Assembly (NCBI RefSeq): GCF_020283565.1
Contig: NC_060059.1
Span: 35,146,338-35,210,337 of the forward strand
Direction of reading: 5' to 3'
Length of the DNA: 64,000 bases
Source of the DNA: Trifolium pratense
Lineage: Eukaryota; Streptophyta; Magnoliopsida; Fabales; Fabaceae
Position 1 is the first letter of the stretch; every line of letters begins with the position of its first letter. A program made the position numbers and the translations under genes. The notes below the pieces were generated by a model. It made no database searches, was not told the origin of the DNA, and saw only the letters and a program-made list of their open reading frames with translations. Positions 39,859 through 51,600 of the stretch are shown piece by piece.

Positions 39859-40913
39859 TTAATCCTGAAACATTCCAAATTTTGTCCATATGTGCTTCAC
39901 TAGATCTGCTTGCAATTCGTGATGAGCTTTTTGATCACGGAACTCAGATCTAGCACGCACATAATTTGCAAAAGCGGGTAATACCTCAGTTGAATATGCT
40001 CGCGGTGCACTAGATCCACTTTCCTCAGACTGCTCAAAATCGGTCCAACGTTGAGCATATGAATCTCGTTCATCCTCAACAATCATATTATGTAATATGA
40101 TGCAAGACCTCATGATGATACTCAGATCGGCTATGTCCCACAAGCGAGATGGTTCAAGGATGATTTTAAATCGAGCTTGAAGCACTCCAAATGCACGTTC
40201 GATGTCCTTCCGACATCCCTCCTGATATTTTGCAAATAACTTATCAGGTTCACTTTGAGGAAGTCTAATAGATTTGACGAAAGTTGGATAAGAAGGGTAG
40301 ATATCATCGGCTAGATAGTATGTCATATCATAGGGACGTTGATTCACATAGAAATTCACACTTGGAGTCTTTCCCTGTTCCACATCATCAAAAACAGGTG
40401 AACGGTCTAGAACGTTTATGTCGTTCAACGTTCCCGGACATCCAAAAAAGGCATGCCAGATCCATAGATCATGAGATGCAACTGCTTCAAGAATAACTGT
40501 GGTGGTTCCCTTATCCCCCCTAGTAAATTGACCTTCCCATGCTTTAGGACAATTTTTCCACTCCTAGTGCATGCAGTCAATACTCCCAATCATCCCTGGG
40601 AACCCCCGTAGTTCACTTACATGTAGTATTTTTTGCAGGTCATCTTGGGTTGGTGCTCTGAGATACTCTTGCTCATACAATACCGACGACGAAACATTGC
40701 ATCGTCATATGTAGGCTCATTGGCAAAGTAGTCGTCAATTAGTCTTTGGTTTGCAGCTGGATGATCTCAATTGACATATTTTCTACTACGAGGTGCACCA
40801 TCTTCCAATATTTTTTTCCGACGCTCTCTAAATCGGTTGAGTACATAAGTTTCTTCAACTTCACGATTTTGCAAGTAGGCTGCGACATCAAAATCATCGC
40901 TTGATGGATCCAT
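39859..40913 (-). pseudogene. PIF/Harbinger DDE transposase (HARBI1/ALP1-like), broken
   Basis: The enzyme would cut and paste the element. The reading begins MDPSSDDFDVAAYLQNREVE at 40913. A TGA after RSRKYVN interrupts it. There is an internal deletion with frameshift after DDAMFRRRY and a TAG within the conserved IDCMHxEW block (GSIDCMH-stop-EWKNCP). From 40428 the frame is open to the end, with NDINVLDRSPVFDDV, YYLADDIYP, CRKDIERAFGVLQARFKII and IILHNMIVEDER, the DDE and post-DDE signature of the family. It is non-functional as it stands; only a 189-aa C-terminal frame is intact. Confidence 0.88.
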
Positions 40914-41088
40914 TGTTTGTGATATTGGAAGTAGATTGGGTGAGATTTAGGATATATTGATACATAAATGGATGAGTCCCTATATATAGATTCAATTTGG
41001 TCCACTGACGGATTTCAAATAATTATTGTATAGAGTTAATTATCAGATAAGGATTGAGTGGTGGACACAATAATTAAAGCAAGTTGGA

Positions 41089-41272
41089 TGGTGGACACAA
41101 TAATTAAAGCAAACACGTAGTACAAATACTTAAAACAAACATTACACTGACATATCACAATAATTAAAGCAAAGACTACACTGACTTATTCAATCACAAT
41201 AATTGAAGCAAACACTACAGACAAATATTTAAAGTAAACACTACAGACAAATATTTAAAGCAAACACTACAT
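41089..41272. repeat. Degenerate short tandem repeat, AATTAAAGCAAAC unit
   Basis: About seven imperfect copies of ACAATAATTAAAGCAAACAC or ACAAATATTTAAAGCAAACAC lie between the two ORFs of the PIF element. Confidence 0.6.
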
Positions 41273-41443
41273 TGATTGGTTGAAATTTGGTGTTAAACCA
41301 AAATTAGGTGTGTTTTGAGGATGTTGGTTGAAAAATTGATTTGAATTTTGATAATTGTTGGGGTTTTGATAATTGTTGGAGTTTTGATAATTGTTGGGAT
41401 TTTGAGAATTGTTGGGATAATTAGAAGAATTGTTGGGATCCAT
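41267..41443 (-). CDS. PIF/Harbinger second ORF, truncated Asn-rich N-terminus
   Basis: A 58-aa frame starts MDPNNSSNYPNNSQNPNN and repeats NNYQN units, ending FGLTPNFNQSM. It resembles the Asn/Gln/Tyr-rich head of the Myb/SANT-like partner protein encoded by PIF elements. The Myb domain is absent, so it is a truncated relic. Confidence 0.6.
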   Translation of the reverse strand: MDPNNSSNYPNNSQNPNNYQNSNNYQNPNNYQNSNQFFNQHPQNTPNFGLTPNFNQSM

Positions 41444-41942
41444 TTCACTAAAAAAAGATTAAAACTTCAAAAGAAAGACTAATTAGAAAGATAATAATAG
41501 ATTAAGATAGTGAAAAATTTGGTTTTTTTCTGTGTCCAAATGAAATGAACCAAGTATCTATTTGTAGAGAAAAAAAAATCATGAATTTTGGTATAAAAAT
41601 TAAAAAATAAAAAATTAATTTTCAATGAAATAATTGAGTTCAAAGATTTGATAAGATAAAAATCGAAGCAACCAATCACGATCTGCCACTTGTCCCACTC
41701 ATTCTTCTCTCTCCGTGTGAACCAACACCCAGTCTCACCTGTCGGCGCGTGCATCACACGCGCTACGCTGGACCAAAAGCAAGCACACACGTGTCCCTCC
41801 CGCGTCAGTTTCTTTCAGACTTCAACATGTTGAATTTATTCAACATCTCTCCCTTCCACATCATCTTCAACACCCCCATTGCACCATAAATTTTATTCAA
41901 CACCTCATTCAACACCAATTTTTTCTCCCATTATAAGTGGTC

Positions 41943-42741
41943 TTATGTCCTCCGGTCTTTATACAATTAAATTTGGACATGTGGTACACTTGGACAAATG
42001 ACACATGTCCAAATTTAACGGTAATATAAAAAAAAATTGACGGGAGGGACTAATTAATTGAACGGCAGAAAAGATAATGGGCCAACTTGAAACTTTTAAA
42101 AGATAAGAGACCAACTTAAAACATAAAATAAAGATTATGGACAAAAAATGTAATTAAGTCAAAAAAAATTAAAATGATAATTTTTATTTAAAATTCTTAT
42201 GTCCCCCATCTAAAAATATTTAAAATGATAATTTTTATTTAAAATAGTCTGTGTGCCAACCCACCTCGTCCCTTGACAGTCCAATTTTTCCAACGTCTTA
42301 ATAGGGCAGGCCAACCAATGACGGAGTCAAAAAAATTATAAAGTCTGGGCAAATATCTCAGTTTTAACAAAAATCTCTGTTTTGCACTGGAAATTCTTAG
42401 TTTTTAACAAAAAAAATCACAATTTTACCTTAAACTAACCCTTAAAAATCTCAATTTCCCCCCAAACTAACCCCTAAAATACCAATTTTTTTTACCAAAA
42501 CATAGACAGGTTTTCAGGCTATAGCCGGACTGTAGATCCGCCCATGAGGCCAACTGTAGGGGCCTAATTTCAAATCTCAGCTTAGCCCACCTAAAATAGT
42601 GGGTTAAACAGGAACCAGAATATTGTTTCTATTTTGGGACATTAAACCTGCTTCTCTTTTAAGAAGGAAAAAAAACATTGTATTTGAGTGAGTGATGGTT
42701 TGAAAAACCAAAAAAAAAATGTCTATGAAGTGTGAACTGTG
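41943..42741. other. Intergenic DNA, no gene seen
   Basis: This is AT-rich sequence between the PIF element and the TRIM. Short matches to generic repeats (GGACATGTGGTACACTTGG, mirrored as ACACATGTCC) suggest a decayed MITE near 41970-42020. Confidence 0.4.
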
Positions 42742-43195
42742 TGTTGAGATTTATCAAGTGTGAGTAAAGTTTCACGTTGATTGAAAGATATGAGATTGAG
42801 TACTTTATAAGTGAGAGAATCTGTAAACCTAATGCCTTAAGATTTTGGGTGAAGATGTGATGTTAGAGTCACTTGTAGGATTGTTCAATGTCCAATGTGT
42901 CGATCTAATCTAATGAGACTCTCCCATCGTGGCCCAATAGTGGTATCCGAGCCCGGTTGGAGGAGCAATAAGTGAGTGGCGCAACAATAAGTAAGTGGCG
43001 CAGGATCGCAGACACAAAGAGATTCATACTTGAGGGGAGATGTTGAGATCCATCAAGTGTGAGTGAATGCCCACATTGGTTGAAAGAGTTGAGATTGAAC
43101 TTTTTATAAGCAAGAGAACTCGTAAACCTAATATATTAAAGTTTTGGATGAAAATATGATATTAGAATCACTTGTAAGATTGTTCAATCCCAACA
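42742..43195 (+). mobile_element. TRIM (terminal-repeat retrotransposon in miniature)
   Basis: The 454-bp element is flanked by the 5-bp duplication CTGTG (42737-42741, 43196-43200). Its right LTR, 43041-43195, runs TGTTGAGATCCATCAAGTG...AATCCCAACA. The left LTR starts TGTTGAGATTTATCAAGTG at 42742 and ends near 42897, or at 42939 if a 40-bp indel separates the LTRs. The primer site TGGTATCCGAGCC (42941-42953) is close to the initiator-tRNA site. The purine tract GAGGGGAGA lies right before the second LTR. There is no coding capacity, as expected for a TRIM. Confidence 0.85.
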
Positions 43196-45273
43196 CTGTG
43201 AAATCCGAATCAAAATCAGCACAACAGATGGAGGTTGTTTCTCAGTTTTTATCTTGTACTATACTAGTACATAGTACTGATGTAAATACTCGGTATGTTG
43301 TTTAATGTGAAACATGTTTTGATAAATATTTTTGACTGAATTCAGATAAATAGATCTTAGTGAACCGACAATATCAGGATTAAGATATGAAAAACCGGCC
43401 TTGTTTGTTGTGGTCCTCTCTCTATTGCAACGTGGTGATCATTGATATCGTTGTGACTTGTGATCCATTGGTTCTCCTTTCTCTAATGCAAGATGCTTTT
43501 GATACAAAAAGAAAAGAAGAAATGGACAAAACAAGGTTCTCAACCACTACAATTATGAGGCACACTCCCATTTTGTTTGTTTGACACATATCTCCACTAA
43601 ATAGTAGATATTTTATCTTTTCACAATCATATGAACTGCACAATTTTGGTTTTATTTTCGTAGGATCGGAGATTAACATTGAAAGAAAATTAATTTGGTG
43701 AACATTTTAATACATATCTTATTCGAACTGGTATAATGTTGAGATAAATAACTCTAATCTAGTGTTTAAAAATTTGGATTTTATGTACTAGTACATATTT
43801 AAATTAATGTTTATAGAAAAATTCACTAATTAATATCGTTTGATTTGACAAATTTAAATAATTGAGATAAAAGATTAAATGTGTGAGACCAAATCCAAAA
43901 TGGATTCGGATTTTATGGTCTCAACAAAAGCACATGTGCCGTAACGTAACATGGGTAGGAAGACAAATCTAATCTAATAATCGTACTAGAAGAAGTATTA
44001 ATTTCATATTTCATTTTCAACAGGGATGCGTAACCATGATGTTATGTTGGATGCTGTTTGGGAAATATTTGTAGCCACCACTTGCTTTACCTCAATTTTA
44101 GGTTCACTCACTTGTTTGTGGGGTATGTGTAATGTCATTTTATTACGCGTTAACTATTTAATTCCCTCTCAATTTTAGGTTTACCCTAAGTCAAGTTGGT
44201 TTGAGATCTTGGAATGTGCTCCTCTCAAAGTTTTAAATTTGATTCTATTAATGTCAATTTCGGTGAACTAATCCATACAGAGCGTTAAAAACTCTGGCTT
44301 TAAATGAGCCCCGCAAGTGGGCGGTAAAATTGATCCTTTCGAATTAATCAGTCCTCTGGATACTTTTTAAAAAATTTTAAAAAAAAAAAAAAAAAAAAAG
44401 TCATCTAAGCTGTGATATCGACAAGCAGAAAGCCCTCTTAATTACGATGGGTTGTAATTTGCATTAGAATATGCAAGTTCAAGCAACAGGGGGAGGAATA
44501 GAAAACATAGTATTGCTAAGCAAGTAACTATTACTCACTCCATTCATGTAGTCCTTCCACTTGTGAAACAAAAATAGAGGATCATAGTCAACATAGATAA
44601 ACCCATTTGTATGAGTAGTGTGAATTCAACTATTATCGTTAGCATAAAGATTTCATTGGTAGTTTTAATGTCAATAGCCCCTATATCTCTGTCTGGCCTA
44701 GTGAACTTCTGTCAACTCGGGAGCTTCTGTCTCTGCACAGTGTAAGCGGCTCACCTCTCTTCGGAAACAAGCCATACCAAAGCAAGCAAGCAAACTAACG
44801 ACAATAATATATTTGATTGACAAAATTATACCATAGATCTTTTATTTTATTAAAATCATAAAAATATTTTTGCCACTTGTCCCTGTATTTGCGGATCCCT
44901 AACAGAATTTGTTATATGTTCATTTTCTAGAACTTTTGCCACTTGTCCCTTATGCTGATGTGGCACTTTCATTACAACATCGAACGCCAATAACTGAATT
45001 GAAACAAAGAAAAAAGTTATTACATTTTAGGTTACCACATCACATCAAAAGCAATTTTAGCTTAAAGAATCACATAAAATTGCACCATGTCTTCAAACCA
45101 ATAGGATGAACTTTAAAAACTTCATCCTATATTTCAAAGTTTTCAAATCAATGAAAGAAGCATAGAAGTCAGTTATCAATGGCAGAACATTTGTAATGTG
45201 AAGAAACTTTCTTGTCCTTTTATATGACCCTCTTACTATCAATATCAATGAAAAATTAGGAAGTGAAACAAAC
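43196..45273. other. Intergenic DNA with SINE-like repeat
   Basis: No gene is seen. A SINE-like block at about 44188-44400 (AAGTCAAGTTGGTTTGAG...CCCCGCAAGTGGGCGG) ends in a poly-A run. I looked here for the last exon of the signal peptide peptidase copy and did not find it. Confidence 0.5.
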
Positions 45274-45734
45274 CTGTTTGACATCACCATTCCATATGCA
45301 ATGAGCAGCCAAAAATCCAATAACAGCAGGTACAATATATAAAAGAGCGGGCTGAAGACAAGGATCAAAAGAAAATTAAAAATGTTAAATGAAAACAGTA
45401 TTGTCAAACTCGATACTAACAACCCAGACTGATTTTAGTATCGAGTTTGACAATTCCCTTCCATAAAAACTTGAAAAGCATATCAACAAAATGAAAAAGA
45501 AAGAAACTATAAGGATCCAGTTACCTGACCAGCCTGAAACCAGTTCCCCACAACTATTGTGAGGGCCATGCCAACAGTGTATCCTAAAAATGCACTCTTG
45601 AAATATTGGGGTTGCTTTCCTCTAGAAACATCAAAACGCAAGGCCAATACTACCAATCTACCTGTGAAGGGAAAACATTTGTCGTCAAAATCAATACAAA
45701 ATGACATTTAACTTATTAATTTTGTTTGTTGGTT

Positions 45735-45805
45735 TACGATGAGCTGGGGATCAAACTCCCAGGACCTAGAGGTGTAATACCCAAACCCTCACCAGTAGAC
45801 CAAAC
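45735..45805 (-). repeat. SINE-like fragment in SPP intron
   Basis: The minus strand reads GGTCTACTGGTGAGGGTTTG and then GGGAGTTTGATCCCCAGC, a B-box-like block. Confidence 0.4.
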
Positions 45806-47469
45806 CTAGTAGCATATTAATTATGTTTGAATGCCATACATGGAAATGGATGTACATAAAGATTCAGCCTACCAGGGGTAACAATATCACCAAGACCAAG
45901 CATTGAAAATGAACTTGCAGAATTTGATGTGGGGAACAAAAGCTGAAAAATGATTCAAATAATTATTATTAATACCACATATCATTTCAAATTTCATTTC
46001 AATAAGCCAAGATCTTAACCTTTATTGGAGCATCCAATGATTTTGCAACGCTACCCATCACTGGTGTGAAGAAAACCCAGAATATGTCATAAAAGAAGAG
46101 TCCAACCTACAAAACAAAAAAAAATGAAAAGATTCAAAACTCATAAATATGTAACTAAAATTAAGCAAAAAGGCTTTTAAAATATTTACCAACAGAATAG
46201 CACCAGTCTTGAAAGACCCAAGCGAGAATCTTTCAATTCCCTGTAAATATTAAACATTGAATCATTGTGGTCATTATACAATTTGAATGTGAATATCATT
46301 AGAAACAGTCATAGCGAATTATTCTTATATGGTGATCTGACCAAATATAATTTTTTGTCACACTCGCAAAATTTGAATATTTTATTCTTATGTAACAACA
46401 TTCAACTAAAAAGGCATGTTTTAAAACCAGTAAAGTGGAATTCAAACATGGGAGATCAACCCAGGCTCGATTACTGGGTGGAACAATTTGAACCACTTTC
46501 CTGCGGTCCAATATCCACGTTGTTTCACGCAGTAGCAGGAAGTAAAATAATCTCAGCTGTCCATTCAAATCGGACGGTACGTTCAGAGCTGTAATTGTGT
46601 CATGCAGTTACAACAAGAAATTCTTTTCGAACAATTTCTTAGCTAGACTTTACTTATTTGGTGGCCGAACTCTCGACTACTACTAGGGTTCCTTTCCCCT
46701 ATGAACCAAATGGTTATAAAAAAAAAATTGGAATTCAAACAATTAGGTAACAGCTTATAAGAACCGAACCTTAATACAGGAAACAAGACCCAATATATTA
46801 TTTGCTAGCCAATGCTTTTGTAAAGCATACCATCCACAAAATAAGGTTACAGGGATTCCAACAATGACCTGTGACTTCGTAAACTTAATCTCCAAAGCTG
46901 TGTAAGAAAGATGTAATGAAAAATATCATTCTGCATTATTCATTCACAGCAAGAGAACAGACAAATAAGATGGCAAGCACATGATGACATACAAGTAAAA
47001 TATGGAAAACGCCAGACTATGAGATCCTCATTCCATTGCTTTGGCAAAAAATGTTTGATAGATGGTAGTAATGTTGCCCTGTAGGAAGAGAGAGAACAAA
47101 GGTGTCATAAAATAGAAAACAAAATTTATTTGCGTCTGCTAAAAAATAAGAGACTGGATATGACAACTTTAACTATTTTGTGTTTGATTTTAAATTTGTT
47201 TGTTTGGACTGGACAAACTAGGCGTCAAGGGACTGGACAAAAACTGAAATTCTTGTCCCTCCACTGAACCACTGGACAATTTTTATGTTTTACAAGTTGT
47301 ATAAAATACCAAAATAAATGTTTGTCTACCAAACATCGTATAAGACAAAACTTGTTCAAACATCGTATAAGACAAAACTTGTTCAATACCTTAAATTTTG
47401 TCTTGTGTTGTTTCATATATTGTTATATCCAGTATTTACATTTTATAGATCAAATGGACCCGTGTCTAC

Positions 47470-48515
<1,046 letters not shown>

Positions 48516-48516
48516 G

Positions 48517-48534
48517 TGGCGCCGTCTGTGGGGA
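48517..48534 (+). promoter_or_regulatory. Primer-binding site, tRNA-Asp-like
   Basis: TGGCGCCGTCTGTGGGGA lies one base after the LTR. The first nine and last five bases agree with the complement of plant tRNA-Asp 3' ends, as I remember them; the middle differs. Confidence 0.75.
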
Positions 48535-48607
48535 CTGAGTTCCTCCCCTTCTTTAATCTTTCCTAAAGAAACAAAGATCAAAACCGATTCTCTCAACAAC
48601 TTTCATC

Positions 48608-51600
48608 ATGGCTAGTTCATCACAGCAAGTCAACACCGACGCCGGCGACGACAACGTCCTCAACGTTCCATCCTCTCCGCCGCCGCAACATAACACCGTC
48701 CTATCACCGGTGCGTGACGATACCACCGTGACACGCGGTCCAGAAACCGACTCCCGCGACGGACGGGAGGCCTCACTCTCTTCCGATGAAGAGGACGTCG
48801 AGATCCTAACCGATCGTCGGATGGGCAAACGCCCGCAATTGAAACAAGAAGCTCCGGCAAACAACGCCGAACAGCCCACCGTCTTGGCCAACTCTGAGGT
48901 CGCAGCCTTGATCGCTGCCCTCAAACAAACAACGGAGGCCATGCAGGCTCAAAATCGTCGACTTGACGAGCAGAGCGAAAGAATCGCCGCGCTGGAGAAA
49001 GGCCGGCGTCGCAGAAAGACCAACTCTCCCCCGCGGAGACACCAGGCTACTCCTTCCCCTCCTCGACCGGCGGTCGTCAAACATCGACGCCCCGACTTAG
49101 AGAGGGTCGAAGTTACTCCTCGGAAGAAGGACCGCACTCCTCCACATCGCGAGGGTAGGCTCTCCCCGGGCAAGAAAGGAAAACACGAAGCTCCGCGCCG
49201 CCATTCACCTCAAGGATTGGCGAACATGGCCAAGCATGGCGCGTCGGGCAGCTACCGTCCTCGCAAATCTCGCAGTCCAACGCCCATGCCCGGCGACTAC
49301 TCTCCCCGGTCTTCCGAGGACCATTCTCCCAACGGGAGTGACGAGGGCGATCCCCGATGCCCCCTGTCCGCAGACATTCTAAGGAAGCGCGTCCCAAAGG
49401 GTTTCGAGAGACCTCCTACGCTCCCCGCATATGATGGTTTGACCGACCCCGACGATCACATAGCCAATGTCAACGCGAACCTGGATTTCAGGAACATTAG
49501 CGGTGCCATTAGGTGCAGACTGTTCCCAACCACGCTGAGGAAGGGAGCAATGGCATGGTACCAAAGCCTGCCCCCTCAATCCATCCATTCATGGAGGGAT
49601 CTTACTGAACAGTTTTCTAGACACTTCACTGCTTCCCGCAAGCACCCAAAGACTGTGCACGCCTTGGAGGCCATATACCAAGCCGAAGACGAAACTCTCC
49701 GCAACTTCGTCGAGAGATTCAACAAAGAGGCTGTGCAGGTCGAAACGACCGACGACATGAAGAAATACTTGCTGCAGAGGGGCCTTCGCCCGGGCAGCGA
49801 TTTTGCTAAAGCTGTGGGCATAGAAAAACCACCCACCTGGGACGACCTCCTCCTAAAAGCTCAAAAATACATCGACTACGAGGAGGTCCAGGCAGCTGAT
49901 GTCGCTCGCCTCGCCCGACCTGGGAGCAGCCACCCTGCCCGCGAATCCACCCACAGGAACGACGACAGGGGTGGCGACAGGGGACACGATAGAGGCGGCG
50001 ATCGGGGTGGCGAGAGGGGCAGAGACAGAAGGAGGGGTGAAAGACGAGAGCCTCGCGGCCCGCCAAGCACATTCGCCACCTACACCCAACTCGTCAAATC
50101 ACGGGGAGAGATATTCGCTGAGGTTCACATCTCTGAGTTCGACAGAGCAAATGTGAAGCAACCAAAGCCAACCCCCCTAAAGCCCGGCCAAGACAAAAAT
50201 AGGTATTGCAGATACCACAAGAGTTATGGTCACAGGACCGACGACTGCATCCAACTGAAGGATGCTATTGAAATCATGATCAGAAACGGACAACTAAGAC
50301 AGTTCGTAAGAAGAAACAATGATCCCCGACCAGAAACCGCGGAGACTCGCGCGGACGAGGAGGTCCCTCCACAGCCAGCCGGGCAGAAAAACGCCAAGCA
50401 GATAGCTATGAGCATATCCCGGCCAGAAGATTTGGCTATCCCCAGCGATTTTGAGGACACCTATACTGGTCCTACGCTTAGCACGGGGGACTACTTCACA
50501 GACTCACTCGTCATATCCGGCGGTCACATGGACAAGCACACCGTCGGATCAATAAAAAGAAAATTCGAGGATCTCATCAACACGTCCTCGAATATGAACG
50601 CAACGCTGGACAAGGCGAAGGGGCGATCAATGCCTTTAGCCTTCTATCGAGAAGAGCTGCCCGGTGGGACAGCCAATTTCCAAATTCCCCTCCTCGTCCG
50701 GGCAGACATGGCCAACATGGACGTTCGTCGGGTCCTCATCGACCCGGGAAGCTCCTGCGACATCATGTACGCCAGTTTGTTCAGGACCTTACAGCTGGAC
50801 GAGACACATCTCACCCCATACTTGGGCTCAGATCTCACAGGATTCAATGGAGCAACTACTAAGCCTTGGGGTTATGTCGACCTGATCGTCACCTTTGGCT
50901 CCGAAGAGACTGCCAAGTCGATCAGGGTGAAATTCTTGGTCGTGGACTGCCCTTGCCTCTACCAGTGCATCATCGGCAGGACGGCCATAGCAGACCTGGT
51001 TGCTGTCCCTTCCACCGCCCACCTGAAGATGAAGTATTACACTCATAAGGGGCAGGTTGCTACTCTGCACGGGGACATCGAAGCCGCGAGGAGGTGCTTT
51101 GACGCAGCATCCAAAGGCAACAACTTCATTGGCAAAGCTCCTGAAGCAAAGAAGCCAAAGCCTTCCTCGGAAACACCACCAAAGCCATCCCCGGAAGCAC
51201 CACCAAGTCTGCCCGGTCCAAGTGTGAGCTCTGTTGATCTTGACAGCCGCACCTCCAAGAAAGAGCATAAGGAGGAGAAAAAGCTGAAGAAGGAGGAGAA
51301 AGAGGACGACGAGGCGAGCAAAGAACATTATCGCCCCATTCCAGATGGAGACTTCGAGATAGTCCAGTTTGGCGAGGATCCAGAAAAAGGAGTCAAGATT
51401 GGGACAGGGCTCCCCGAGTTGGCGAGGAAGCAGCTGAAAGCCTGCCTTAGAGAAAATGCTGACTTGTTCGCATGGCACGCTGCCGACATGCCCGGGCTGG
51501 ATCCAAACATCGCTTGTCATCAACTTACTGTCGACCCACTTGCTAGTGCCGTAGTGCAACGTAGGCGTAGGCAGTCTCCCGAAAAAGCGGAGGCTGCTGA

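Larger units (their letters stand above)
39404..41942 (-). mobile_element. PIF/Harbinger transposon, decayed
   Basis: The imperfect 15-bp terminal inverted repeats GACTATGTACAATGG (39404-39418) and GACCACTTATAATGG (reverse strand, 41928-41942) are flanked on both sides by TTA, the PIF target site. It contains a broken transposase (39859-40913) and a truncated Asn-rich second ORF (41267-41443), both on the minus strand. This two-gene layout is typical of PIF/Harbinger. Subterminal regions are rich in TTCAACA/TGTTGAA. Confidence 0.88.
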
